Assembly: GCA_011109175.1 (NCBI GenBank)
Contig: RDEW01000019.1
Location: 1 to 64,000 of the forward strand
Reading direction: 5' to 3'
DNA length: 64,000 bases
From: Dicyema japonicum
Lineage: Eukaryota > Dicyemida > Rhombozoa > Dicyemidae
Made by a program: the position numbers and the translations under genes. The number at the start of each line of letters is the position of its first letter. Position 1 is the first letter of the stretch. Under the pieces are notes generated by a model. That model ran no database searches. It was not told the origin of the DNA and saw only the letters and a list, made by a program, of their open reading frames with translations. Shown piece after piece: positions 1 through 11,299 of the stretch.

Positions 1-1640
1 AAACAAAATTTTATTTGAGGAACTTAAAGGTCCTTCTGGCTGAACTTAACTCTGATGACATCGGATCTGAATGTCATGTTTTCGAATCCGAAAGATTGAG
101 GTTTCAGCGAAGGTCAATTCTTGTCGAACAGATCCCTCCCGTGAGGTGACGAGTCATTTTGGCACGACATAGTAGTTACTAAAGATCTTCCTACCTTTCT
201 CCCTGACCAAATCTTTTGATGAAGATTGTATTACAAAAACCGGATTTGATTATTTTTAATAATGTCTGACACATATAATATCTGTCGCTCTTATTATAAA
301 TATTTTACATGTGTTCTATATAATGTTTATCTCTTTATATGACAATAATAAGCTTTGTCAAAAATATTATAGAATATCAATCCATAGTGAGCATTCTAAA
401 TGGTGATTCTGTACAGACACCTTCAAGACAAGCGAAATACAAATTAATGAAAAAATCCGAGAAATTTATTGTTATTGATGGTCGATTTACCTCAATACGA
501 AAAATTTAAAAAAACAGACTAGTTGGTTGCATGGATAACGAGTCAGAAATGCGAACTATTGCGGAGTCTATACATAGAAATAGTCATTCGGGGATTTGTA
601 AACTGCAGCAAAAAAGTTTGCAATCTGACTATGTCACAAGATATAACTAAACATAGATACAACAACTTTTGAAAATCTGGTTTGAAACTACATCCCTATG
701 CGGCCTTCGACCGCTGTTCTTCAGATAGACACAACGTTCATCTATCAATGTATGATTTTTCTATTGGAAATGAAGTATTTGTAGTGAATAAATTAGATAC
801 GAGTTTTAGAAGATGAGACTATCCATCGCTTAAGTTGAGCACAGTTTAATCTTCATATGAAGAGCCAAGCAAAATTACTCAAATTTTGTCAAACAACCGA
901 ATCGAGGTTTATTTAATTTTTAATTACAGATTAAGTCAGGATCAGGAGAATTGAAAGTAGTCGAGTCAAGAAAATATGGACTTAAAAAAATAATTCTTTG
1001 ATTTTTGATTAGAAACGACAGGTGACATGTCGATTGGAAATGTAAAATTTTGTGCATTTTATATATAAATTATTATTTTGCTAAAAATATTAATCTCTTG
1101 TGATAATAATTATTATGGGTGGAGCATGGCTTGGAGCAATATGTCGCCTCCGTGATGATGACGCATCCCACACTGGTTACATGTCACCCGTCAATCAACT
1201 TTTAAACACATGCTAGATGTAATAATTAATGTGGCTATGATCATTTTTAATCGTTTTTCATAAATATTCAGCATGTGGTCTATAAAATGTTTATCTTTTC
1301 ATATGGTAATAATAGGCTTTTCAAAAATATTAAGGATTTCAATCCATAGTGAGCATTCTAAATGATGAGTCTGTGCAGACATCTTCAAGACATGCGAAAT
1401 ACAAATTAATGAACAAGGAAGTCTGGTTGCGGGAACGGGTACATCTTGTTCTACAGGCTAAATCTAAGGGTTCGTAACCTGAAGATCATACCCCAAAAAT
1501 TGTGTGAGTTTGTTTACCTGAAAGTACGAGTGGAAAATATGTGGATGAAAATTGGAGGAATGTATTCTAAAAAAGTTATATTTATATTCTTATCTTATCG
1601 AGAATTTTTTTAATGATGAAAATGAACGTTTGGGGTGACT
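1..1640. repeat. Non-coding stretch with a diverged internal repeat
   Basis: No gene is recognised. About 180 bp near 245-430 recur, diverged, near 1225-1415. Both contain CAATCCATAGTGAGCATTCT followed by a shared segment around CTTCAAGACA and GCGAAATACAAATTAATGA. The two copies are in the same orientation about 0.98 kb apart. They could be remnants of one interspersed repeat or an old tandem duplication; no coding capacity or terminal repeats were seen. Confidence 0.5.
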
Positions 1641-1644
1641 TTAA

Positions 1645-2700
1645 CTAGAGAGATACGTCGTTTGGTTGTTTGGTTACAAACAGAGACGGTCTTGTTTTGA
1701 AGTAAATGTATGTGTCTCTGGGTTTTCCGTTGTAATGTCCTCGACCCCGAATCACTTCTCTAAGTGGTTTGGATTCTTTGGAAATGAAGTTTTTGAATAG
1801 CTCAGTGGAGCGAAATGTATAGAAAAAAACCCACACTTTTTGAAATTTTATAATAAAATAACCGGACGTAAGTCTAGAAAAGAATTTCCATTGTTGCAAT
1901 GTCATGAAGGGTCTCCTGTATTTTTAATAGAAATTCCTTACCTGTTTGAGGATGAACTTTCGAAAATAAAGCTGGTTAACCCTAATGAGCGACTGTCTCA
2001 TTTGGCTCTTATTTTTCAAAAAGAAAAGCTGGAAAAAGTAAATAGTTCTTTACCTCCACGTTTCGAAAATAAAGCTGGTTAACCCTAATGAGCGACTGTC
2101 TCATTTGGCTCTTATTTTTCAAAAAGAAAAGCTGGAAAAAGTAAATAGTTCTTTACCTCCACGTCAGAGCCCTATAAATGGTAAAGAAGTTGAACATGAG
2201 GTAAAATACACTAAAGACAATGCTCTTGAAAGGACAAAATTGCTATTCGCTTATTCAAGGATGCACCCTAGGTACTCTATGAATATATGGGATGTCCATA
2301 TACGTGCAGTATCAGGTTGGTACATATAAATTCTTATTGGAAATTGACGGAGGTCATTGCTATTCGCTTATTCAAGGATGCACCCTAGGTACTCTATGAA
2401 TATATGGGATGTCCATATACGTGCAGTATCAGGTTGGTACATATAAACTTTTATTGGAAATTGACGGAGGCCAAGATGATACGTAAATCTGGGAAACCTT
2501 TGTACTTAACAACCAGTTATAGGCCCATAAGCCTCATACCATTTATCTCAAGAGTTATGGAAAAAAATATATTTTACAGAGTCTCTGAAAATATAAAACG
2601 TAATGGTATATTAAAATATCATCTATGGTGTTTTCGAAGTAATTTTATGGAACATGCTAAATATAAAAGAAAAAGCTATGAACGCTCTGTTCTGCGTTAG
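1645..2700 (+). mobile_element. APE-type non-LTR retrotransposon fragment (EN-to-RT part)
   Basis: A degenerate plus-strand fragment of an I/Jockey-like LINE. The clearest part is the start of the reverse transcriptase near 2500-2580, which reads SYRPISLIPFISRVMEK, the conserved RT entry motif. The upstream part (1650-2160) is related at DNA level to 34320-34900, where it follows an endonuclease remnant, so both are pieces of one family. The fragment contains two short direct duplications (1958-2060 with 2061-2164, and about 2240-2354 with 2357-2470). Frames are interrupted and no intact protein is possible. The minus-strand open frame here is a shadow. Confidence 0.7.
1958..2470. repeat. Two adjacent short tandem duplications
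   Basis: About 103 bp starting TTTCGAAAATAAAGCTGG at 1958 are repeated directly at 2061, and about 114 bp starting near 2240 (TTGCTATTCGCTTATTC) are repeated near 2357. The copies are nearly identical although the surrounding LINE is old and decayed. This suggests recent slippage or an assembly artefact rather than element structure. Confidence 0.75.
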
Positions 2701-3136
2701 AAAATTAAATCTCAAGCAGGAGACCTTTGTTTATGTCTTCAACACTGCAATACTTATTCGAAAAAGAGAGACTAGATCCTCAAGAATTGACCTTTTGGGT
2801 GAACAATAACAACTCATATGACGATCAAAGGTGGTCCACCTTTGATATTGTGTTCCTTTGTCGTCGAAGGAATAAGGAACATCAAAAGAAAAGTACATAA
2901 TTTCCACTTTAGCTTGGATTATAAAACTATTACCGATATATCTATAAAGATTCTTGTCAAACCTCTGATAAAATTGATCAGCTTCTAATCCTATGGTACA
3001 CAGTTCTGTTTGATATTCTGTAGTTCTCCTTTAAAAACAATGTTTTTCACAGTTGGTTCATTTTTTCTTAGTATGTATCTATGTATACCCAAGAAAGTTA
3101 GCAATGTTAAGGAAATAAGGAAAACATAATCATTTA
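2701..3136. other. No gene recognised
   Basis: AT-rich sequence between the LINE fragment and the SINE head. A weak plus-strand open stretch near 2730-2890 might be further LINE sequence, but no motif supports it. Confidence 0.4.
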
Positions 3137-3270
3137 GGCGGGTGGCATAGTGGTTAGGTGTCGGGCTAAAGTTGCGTAGGTTACGGTTTCGATTCTCGCT
3201 GCTGTTCACTTGGTTGAAGGTTCCATTCATCTACGATGCTAAAAGGGCTTAACTAAATTTGTGAGTGAAC
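3137..3270 (+). mobile_element. tRNA-derived SINE, 5' part
   Basis: The sequence starts with a tRNA-like head: a box A (TGGCATAGTGG) followed about 45 nt later by a box B-like segment (GGTTTCGATTCTC, with one extra T). It then continues with the body shared by the other copies, including CGCTGCTGTTCAC and ATCTACGATGCTAAAAGG. Related copies lie at 20886-21178 (plus), 38724-38822 (minus) and 41137-41592 (minus). This copy ends about 130 bp in. The tRNA-like part is not a functional tRNA gene, because no acceptor stem closes. Confidence 0.8.
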
Positions 3271-4187
3271 TCAAGAAAATAGCAGTAAGCAAAAAGGGTA
3301 CTATTTCTAAAGGAGCGAAAACCAGATGACCACAACTGTTAAAGAGAGTACGAGCACCAGTGCTGCGATACGTTTCAGCTTTTTTAATAGGAATAGCCTC
3401 ATTCTTCATAAAGATTTTTGGTTCGACACAGAGCTGTCTTTTGTAAGTGTAAGCAGATTGACAGAATACTTTGTACGTGATGTGTCGAGTGGAGTTATCC
3501 ATGAGGGATAACCAAGAAATGATACCTTTCTTCCTCTCATGTTTCTGTTTTAATAAAATTTAATACTGCTAAGATCAAAATTTATGTGGATTTGAGACTG
3601 AGTCACTGAATTTTAATCAAGACAAGCAGGAAGTCTATGTCTTTCCTAAATGGGAGAGACATTTGACCAATGTCAAAAGTTACCACCGTGAAACCCATAG
3701 TTCCTTTAGTTTTATTACCCTTAGTTAATCATACCCAGTTAATATGATAACAGAAGCAGAGAGACTTTTTTTCCCTTTTTGACTTTTCATGTCACACGCA
3801 AGTCAACCAAAAACTATCACAAATGGAAGAAAAAATCTATTCCCTGAAGTTGTGGAACCCTTCAATGACGTGGGGAAGAGTAAATGGCTTTTATTCCATC
3901 CTAGCACTAGTGTCACCCGAGACATCAAATGACACCACCCTTTGAAATGAGAAAGATTAGGAAAGAAAAGTAGAGAGAAACCTTCAACCAAAAGCCATTA
4001 GGGGAACTAAACCCGGGATAATTGCTATATTAGGACATCCTACCTGCTAAGCGACCTGAAGTGCTATTGTGAGAGGCAGCACCACGTCAGGAGGAATAAA
4101 TGATTAAAACTTAATAACTGTTCTTATTATTCGATAAATTCATTATAAAAGCTTTATTGGAAAATAAGTAATATTCATGTAAATTAG
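3271..4187. other. No gene recognised; 3' flank of cadherin
   Basis: Short open frames occur on both strands at 3239-3511 and 3803-3991, but they overlap each other, have no recognisable domain, and could not be joined by micro-introns into anything longer. The right end is the downstream flank of the minus-strand cadherin gene. Confidence 0.4.
4153..4158 (-). terminator. Poly(A) signal of the cadherin gene
   Basis: AATAAA on the minus strand, about 30 nt downstream of the cadherin stop at 4188. Its position fits the two-exon gene model, in which the coding region ends at 4188 rather than at the in-frame TGA at 4335. Confidence 0.5.
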
Positions 4188-5840
4188 TTATACGGATGAC
4201 TGGTAAATTCCATTAAATGTATTTTCAGCCACAAACAATGTCCCCGATTCAGACGAGACTGTTTCTTTGAGATAAACAGATGACTGAATATTAGTTGCAT
4301 CACCATTCTTTGGAGTGCTTTCCTACAAATTGGTTCATAAAACGACCTGTCTCATGTCGATGTGATCACTTGTTGGGAGATTGATTTTCTCAGCGGAATA
4401 GTGGCGGAGGAATTTCACAACCACGAATATTGAAAAGATGAAGAGCATGATTGCAATAATTGTGATCGACATTGCATATGTGAGTCTTAATTCACGGTGT
4501 TTACTTTCTTTTTTTGCAATATTAATTCCATCAGGGACCACGTGTTTGCTGACAAAAGTCACACAAATTGTAGTGGAGCCGAAAAACGTGCGATCAATGT
4601 CACAAACCAATTCGAGGCACTTGGTGTTGTTTTTACTCTCCTTTGGCTGCTTTTGGTTTACGAGCAGAAAACTCCGTTCACTAAGATATTTGAGTCCGAG
4701 GATTCCAGATGGTTCGACATAACATGTGGCAACTCCATTTGCATTACTCTCGACAGCCACATAAGCAAGAGGAGTTCCTGCTTTCGAAGTACTTGAAATT
4801 TCAAATAAATCCGAATCTCCGACATTGCTCACTGATATTTGGACTGCATTTTCCGAGAAGTTGTTAAGGGAGGTAAATTCGACAAAAATCAAGCAATAGT
4901 CGCACAACTGCCCACAGCAAACGCTAGCATTCAGTCTTATAGGGTTTCGAGCATGGAATACAGTCATAAAGTCGTTCTTGATTTTAACAGTCCCGTTCGT
5001 AAGGTCTATCGAGAAACCATTAGCATTTCCAACAAATCCAAAACGAATGGTAGTAATCCCTTCGATGGAACGGGAGAGGTCGTTCGACTGATAAAATGCT
5101 CTGAGTTTGGTTACAACCATTTCAGAAGTAAAAGGCGGGGAAAGTGATATCGTCAAAGTTTTATAGTCAAATCTTGGTCGGAGACAACTTTTGTTTGTCT
5201 TTTTTGAAACTTCGACTGTGAGAGACCCCCGAAGGGCAGGACTCCCGAAGTCGATGCAATGAACTTGCACATAATTCTTGATATCAACTCTCCTATTGTC
5301 AATCCTGATTTTCAGATGATCAGGATCTCCTGAAGATAATTCTGTCCACACCATGTGGGGATCAATAAAACATGATTTGATCCCAAAAAGTGGACTGTCG
5401 TAATCATACGGAGTTGGAAGTTCAAATTCAGTAAAATTCACGGAATCCTCAACTTCGAATTTAATGTAATCTGGATAAAATGTTGGGGGGTTGTTATTCA
5501 CGTCGAGAATTCTCACTTTTATGTTATATGTTCTGAACTCGTCTTCTGAAGCAGCCCCGACTTTGAATGTCACGTTACAATCCTTCTGACCGCGACATCT
5601 TAACAGGCTCTCGCGGTAAATCAACAGAACAGTCCGTATTATGCCAGTTTCCTTCTCCACGGAAAAGTAGCTGCCGTCCATATCGTGGGATAGTTTGAAA
5701 AATAAAACTTTGTGATTTTGAGTCGTGCTTGGGATCTGTCCCACAAAGCTGCCCGCCTCGGATTCCTCGATGATTTCATATAGGAGTTCCTTCGTGGTAG
5801 AGAATTGGAGGAGAATAGCCAGAATAAGCGGATTCGTCAT
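4188..5840 (-). CDS. Short single-pass cadherin (protocadherin-like)
   Basis: Model: complement of 4347-5840 joined to 4188-4322, 542 residues. Residues 1-16 form a signal peptide. Residues 20-121 are a protocadherin-like EC1, beginning YEIIEESEAGSFVG and ending in the linker ILDVNNNPPTF (111-121), a form of the calcium-binding DxNDNPP motif. At least one more, diverged EC repeat follows. A membrane segment lies near 454-475. The main reading frame stops soon after, but a 24-nt GT-AG intron (4323-4346) removes that stop and adds 44 tail residues (ESTPKNGD to QSSV). Classical and FAT-like cadherins are far longer. No beta-catenin or p120 binding motif is visible, so a simple adhesion or recognition role at the plasma membrane is inferred. 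The ectodomain is free of introns, as in vertebrate clustered protocadherins. Confidence 0.8.
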
Positions 5841-7085
5841 ATAAAATTACTACGCGAGGATGAGTATTTATTAATTAAAAATCGCCGACCAGCAAATCAA
5901 TTAGCCAGGAAATAAAATTAAAACTCGAGTAAATCGTTAAATTATCGACAATCTACAATTGTGTATTAATAATTAGTATTGTCCACGTCGCAGTTGGAAT
6001 ACACAAACTCAGGTCGACGTATGTTACTCAAATGTGTCCATATATGACTCAACAGTCTGCTTATTATTATCGATTTCCACTTCAATTTATTGATATATTT
6101 TGTCGGTTTTTTTTCACGTGACTTACTCTTTTATCAATTTAACAATGACTGAGCCAAAATTTCTAAACTAGTTTAATATTCCCATTAACACGACCCAAAA
6201 TGACAGTTCCCAAACAATAGTTTACTGAGAATGTCAGCAGGGTTAATTAGATTTATTTAGAACTCGGAGGATTCCTTGCCAGAAAGAAAAGGGATCAACG
6301 AGAAGGGTTATGGCTAAAACAAAAGATTGGAATAGCCATACTCCGAGGGAACTCGTTCACAATCCACGCAGCAGGCTTCCTCAACTGACATTTGTTTAAT
6401 TGTTAAAAAAATTTTTTGTTTAAAAAAAATTAAATTTATTAACAAGAAGTCAAGCAGTGTTAAAAATGGGGGACATTTGAAATAACACGGTTCTTGCCTA
6501 GAAATGCATGGACTCTTTACTGGGGTCCTTCTCCAACCAATCAATCCACAGTAAGCTTAACATACAAAGGCAGGTCACAGGTTCCCATATAGAATGCCGT
6601 TATTTTCTTCTCCGTCTCTGGTCTTAGTAATTTCTCTTGTTCCTTATATATTTTGGCGTCAGATCTCATTTGATAATACCTGAAGCTTAATTGAACCTAT
6701 TTTTAGTTTTGAGAAGATAATCTGTTATTATTTGTCTATTTATAGTGTCTTACAATTTTATCGACCTCGAGAATACAACACGATTGATCTTGTTAAAACT
6801 AAAGATCGGCAAGCAAAAATGAGTAAGGGAAAACTCAGAAGAACGCAACGGTTCTACCAAAGTATTGTCCATGAAAATGTGGGGAAATTCACAAAATTAA
6901 AAGTGAAAATAATTTGATTTTGAGATTTGCTCAAAATAAGCGTAAAACACTAAATATGAAAAAACTGTTTGTGACAAAAGAAGTATTACCGAGCTTTCAT
7001 TCACATCTTTACGACTTCATTACAGACAGTTTACAGTAACCCACTATCTATTATCTTCGACTAATAATTTGGTTGAGGTGGTGAA
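5841..7085. other. Intergenic; no gene recognised
   Basis: The upstream flank of the cadherin gene, AT-rich, with oligo-T and oligo-A runs. Small open frames at 6314-6544 (minus) and 6732-6917 (plus; basic, with KMSKGKLRRTQRFY) have no recognisable domain. The plus-strand one is preceded by a possible splice acceptor (TTTATAG at about 6745), so it might be an exon of an unrecognised gene; this is a guess. Confidence 0.35.
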
Positions 7086-7089
7086 GTCT

Positions 7090-7750
7090 CTTTCTTCCGC
7101 TTTACGTCACCAAAGAATTCGGAATGATTCATTTTCATTTTCTCTTCGTTCAATGTTAGGGGGTTCACACGAAAATGTAAGAGAAACACTATGTGAGGAC
7201 CTACAGGCAACCCTGTGTGGTGCCTATAAGAGACGAAAATGAAGGATGGATTAGACTAAACCTATGGAGACTACCATGGATTAATCAAATTTTACAAGAC
7301 GTTCAATCTATTCCTATGTAATACAGCATTCCGAATGTCCTCGCGACACAAAACTACCTGGAAGGGCTACAGAAAGGATTATTCGACTGGTGGTGCTAGG
7401 ATATTTAATCAGATTGATTATATCATCCCCCGTTACAAAGAAGAATGCATACTGCGTGGTTCTCGGTCATATGTTGGAGCTATCATGGATAGGAATAATA
7501 AGATTATTAATCACAAAAATACTTCACTCAGAAAATTGCAATTTCCATGCGTTCCCATATATCTCAAAGAGAACGGGGACTTCAGATAAAATTTTTAAAA
7601 ATGTGATAAATGAAGCAGAATATGTCATAAACAAAAATACTTCACTCAGAAAATTGCAATTTCCATGCGTTCCCATATATCTCAAAGAGAACGGGGACTT
7701 CAGATAAAATTTTTAAAAATGTGATAAATGAAGCAGAATATGTCATAAAG
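7090..7750 (+). mobile_element. LINE endonuclease fragment
   Basis: The frame at 7335-7589 reads TW followed by FNQIDYII and RGSRSYVGA, the C-terminal part of an apurinic-type endonuclease of non-LTR elements (pattern NQIDYIL...RSYGGA..SDH). The SDH active-site triplet is altered (MDRNN). Reading frames shift several times. A segment of about 120 bp (AAAAATACTTCACTCAGAAA onward) is tandemly duplicated at about 7515-7625 and 7635-7748. The element is dead. Its clade cannot be fixed from this part alone. Confidence 0.6.
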
Positions 7751-8441
7751 GTATCATTTGATAGTTCGTTTCGAGATTAACTAGTATGAAGCACAAATGG
7801 CCCATCTACTAATTTTGTTTAGGGTGCTGGTTATCTTTGAATGGGTCAGGAATTCACAATTTCTACAAAAAATATGTCCAATCTTGTCATCCAAAAATTT
7901 CTTGTAACTCGGTGTAACAAACATGAAAATATTCAAAATTCAGCAAGAATGGTTTCCTAAGAAGACGTCCAGAACGTTTGATCATCTATGAATTCTTCAA
8001 TAATCCCTGTAGATTACAAGTAACCATATTTTATGAATAAAACTTTTGGAATACAAGTTTATCTTTTATTCTAGATTTTTCTATATTTAGCCCTACAGTT
8101 GGAGACACTCCAAGTCCACTGATAACCTGATAAATGTCCATTACGTCACATTTGTGGTAACTCAAGCGAGAATATCTAATGCAACTGGAAAGGTGTCATC
8201 GTCCATTTTATGCCATGATGGCATAGGACGCTAGGTGGACCACATGAAGCCACGCTAATCCATAACAAAAAACATAAGTCTTCAATCAGAAAGCCATAGG
8301 CAATCAGAATAACGTGTTCATACCGTCAGAAAATATTAAAAGAAACGTAAAAAACATGAAATCATAGAAAAATCATACAAACTAAGAATCATGCACATCA
8401 TGGGTGAGAGTAACCACATAATTGGACGAGGAGTTCTAATT
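7751..8441. other. No gene recognised
   Basis: AT-rich sequence without a supportable open frame; it forms the downstream flank of the minus-strand APC4-like gene. Confidence 0.4.
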
Positions 8442-11225
8442 TTAATAACAAATCCCAACCATCAAAACACAGGTATTATTATCCCCAATAAACAATCTGT
8501 CCATGGGGGTACTACAGACAGAACAAGAAGTGCTATTTGCAGTTTTGAAACCTCCAGAACTCAAGTAATCCCCCAAATCAATCTTAGTGAGAACAGTTGA
8601 GTTAGAATTTGAGGTCACAACCAAATATTTGGATCCTTCCATTTGAGTAAAGTCATGTGGGGGCAACTTCATGAGGCCAAAGATCTCAGGAAACTTAGTC
8701 AGTGACCGAGTGGTTAAAGTCTCGTCCAGACTGACAAATATAACTCGAAGCGGATTCAGGTAGACGAGGGAAACCCAATTTACAGTTTTTCCGTCGATTA
8801 ACCGCTGGGAGAATCTACACGTGGTATGGAATTGAAACCTCGAGACTTTATCGACTGCCTGATCAAATTTTCTACAAAATAAAGACAAAATCTACAAATT
8901 TGTGAGTTTTCTGGAAATTATTGAACTTTCAAAAATAAATTCCTGAAATTTAAAAACTTGAAAACAAAGTGTGGCATAAAAAAAACCATTTCGAGAGAAC
9001 TGGAGAAATATTCAAGAAGCTCGAAAATTGACTTATCAACCAGATCATCTGAAGACAACAGTTCGGATAGTGGACCTCCAAATCAGTCAAAAGTCAACTA
9101 TTTTTAGATCTCAGGGCGAGAAGAAGACGGGGAAAGAACTCTTTAATCCGATCCCTTACTTCATCCTCCGACCTCCAATTGTAGGATGAATCCGATAGGA
9201 ACTAACACTTACTTAGAGAGTAACTTCAGAAACCCGGGTTGTGTACTTCCAAGGGAAAGACTTTGGGTCTTCGAACTGTTGGTCGATCAAATCAAGGACT
9301 TTGTCGCAACCTTCAAAGTTCAAGTCTTCCGTCATCGTTATAACTGAAATTAGAGGAAAAACAACCAGTTTTTAACCACCGGAGAAAGAGGCTGTCGTCT
9401 TGAATGTCCGTATTTGTTAGACTGAAGTAAAATCCCACAAAACTATAAAAGCTGTATAATCTTCACATAGAAAATCCCACCGAAGGTCAAAGAGTCATTC
9501 ACAGGATCTAGAAAGATGCTGCTAAAACACTGCATGTGTTTTTCCAATTCACAGCAAACGAAAGCCTTCAGATCACACAATTTCATGATAGAAAAACAAG
9601 TCAACCTAAAGTAAACAGAAAAAAGTACATAAACAACAATAGAACTGAAGAAACAATATTTTCGTGAACGCTGCGGAGATTGGATGCAAATTTGTTGCCG
9701 ATCGTCTAAATTGAGGGACAACAGTACGGGATTACCGATGGATCGTCTCAGGTAGTCTAGAAAGTCCCTACATCTGGAAATAACAAAAAGGGGCAGACTC
9801 GGTTTTGAATAGAAGAAGCTGAACAAAAGTATAATGGACCGTTTCAGAAGGAGCCTATTATGTAATAAGGCAGCGAACATCAGCGAAAAACTCCATCACA
9901 ACAGTTTCCAACTGGGAGAAGTGGCCTGAACAGGAGGAAGCCAACGTTTTCATAGCTTCTTTTATTTTCTAAAAATTATTGAAAAATAAAGGATTATGAC
10001 AATTTAGAAATTTATGTCAAAATTAAATGAAAAATATAAAATTAAAAAAAATAAATTATTTTAAACNAAAGTATAATGGACCGTTTCAGAAGGAGCCTAT
10101 TATGTAATAAGGCAGCGAACATCAGCGAAAAACTCCATCACAACAGTTTCCAGCTGGGAGAAGTGGCCTGAACAGGAGGAAGCCAACGTTTTCATAGCTT
10201 CTTTTATTTTCTAAAAATTATCGAAAAATAAAGGATTATGACAATTTAGAAATTTATGTCAAAATTAAATGAAAAATATGAAATTAAAAAAAATAAATTA
10301 TTTTAAACGTAGGCGGATGATTAAAATACCTCCATGATTAAAGAGACTGCAAACTTATCTGCAGCTATTCTAAACAGAATTGGAAGAAAATGAGGAAGAT
10401 TAGGCAAGTGTAACTACAAATAAAAGAGAAGAAGACCGTTTCAATATAATTTTCAGATCTTTCCCCCACATGCTCACCAACGACTATAAGTCTCTCGTAG
10501 TCATCAACAAATTCAGCGAAAATGGGCAACTTCAGTTAAAATAAAATTTACCAAATTCTTGTTTTGCAACTCAACCTTGAAATAAATCTTTCCATATAAA
10601 TAGCAGTTAATTAGTCCTTCCGTCCCAATTAACAGAATAGACTTCCTTTAAATTTAAATAAATAAAATTAATTTAAAAATGATTTAAATATAAACTTTGT
10701 GTGGTCAAAGTTTCTTGTGATGTCAGTTGGTTTTGCTGAATCTTTACTGAAAAAATGAGTAAAATTCAAACTTAAAAGAGAAATATTTACGTTTATTGAG
10801 GATAAGGTATTTGGGGAACATTTTGTCACAATCTTTGTTGTCACAATTCAACCAAACTATAAATCCCGCATTCGGAAATTTATCAGTACACGTGGAAATT
10901 ATTTTCCCAGTATCCACCAGAGAAAAGTAAATTTCGCCTGAAACACACAAAATCGCCAATTCTAGGAGTAAGAAGATTCCTCACGTTCTCCGTCTGGTGA
11001 CCATTCAATGAATTTGATTACTTTTGGTTCATTTGGGAGAGATATAACGTGAACTATCTCCAGAGAGAGTCGATAGATTATCACCTTAGAGTAAATCATG
11101 ATTAGTACCCTTGACTCATCTATTATGGCGGCCACTAGATTCACCTTGTCGAGACATTTAAATCCTCTTAATTTGTATTTTATTTCTCGTTCTGATATTT
11201 TAGTGAAACAATTTGTATTTTCCAT
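8442..11225 (-). CDS. APC4: Anaphase-promoting complex subunit 4-like protein
   Basis: A platform subunit of the APC/C ubiquitin ligase (nucleus/cytoplasm). Exons that fit phase on the minus strand: 10985-11225, 10772-10961, 10696-10746, 10552-10645, 10437-10529, 10330-10413, 9879-9968, 9799-9854, 9728-9773, 9629-9705, then about 9443-9605, parts of 9100-9360, and a last exon of about 8442-8880. Most introns are 22-25 nt; two are 50 and 119 nt. The first exon ends IEWSPDGE and continues QLAILCVSGEIYFSLVDTG, matching the first WD blades of APC4 (WRPDGKLLA..). LLIGTEG and the helical part (FVQLLLFKTE, then a four-helix-like stretch) also fit. The final exon matches the APC4 C-terminal beta region weakly. 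An N at 10067 duplicates one exon, which is probably an assembly artefact. Exon joins below 9443 are not resolved. Confidence 0.62.
9832..10308. repeat. Duplication either side of an N inside APC4
   Basis: About 235 bp (from AAAGTATAATGGACC to TTATTTTAAAC) occur at 9832-10066 and again at 10068-10308, separated by a single N at 10067. They differ at only a few positions. The repeat includes the exon 9879-9968. An unmerged overlap of two contigs explains this best. Confidence 0.9.
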
Positions 11226-11299
11226 GTCTCACTAAGCCCGGTTATGTAATTTGTTTGATTTTATTTTAATTTTTAATAAAGTTTAATATTATCAAAATA

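Noticed and set aside
3137-3230. A functional tRNA gene
   Set aside because: Box A and B are present but box spacing and stems do not form a cloverleaf, and the sequence continues into a body shared with three other SINE copies.
4438-5147. Three plus-strand open frames of 94-102 codons
   Set aside because: They lie wholly inside the minus-strand cadherin coding sequence and have no domain; shadows.
9443-9880. Minus-strand 145-codon frame as a separate gene
   Set aside because: It reads through several micro-introns; the true frames belong to consecutive APC4-like exons.
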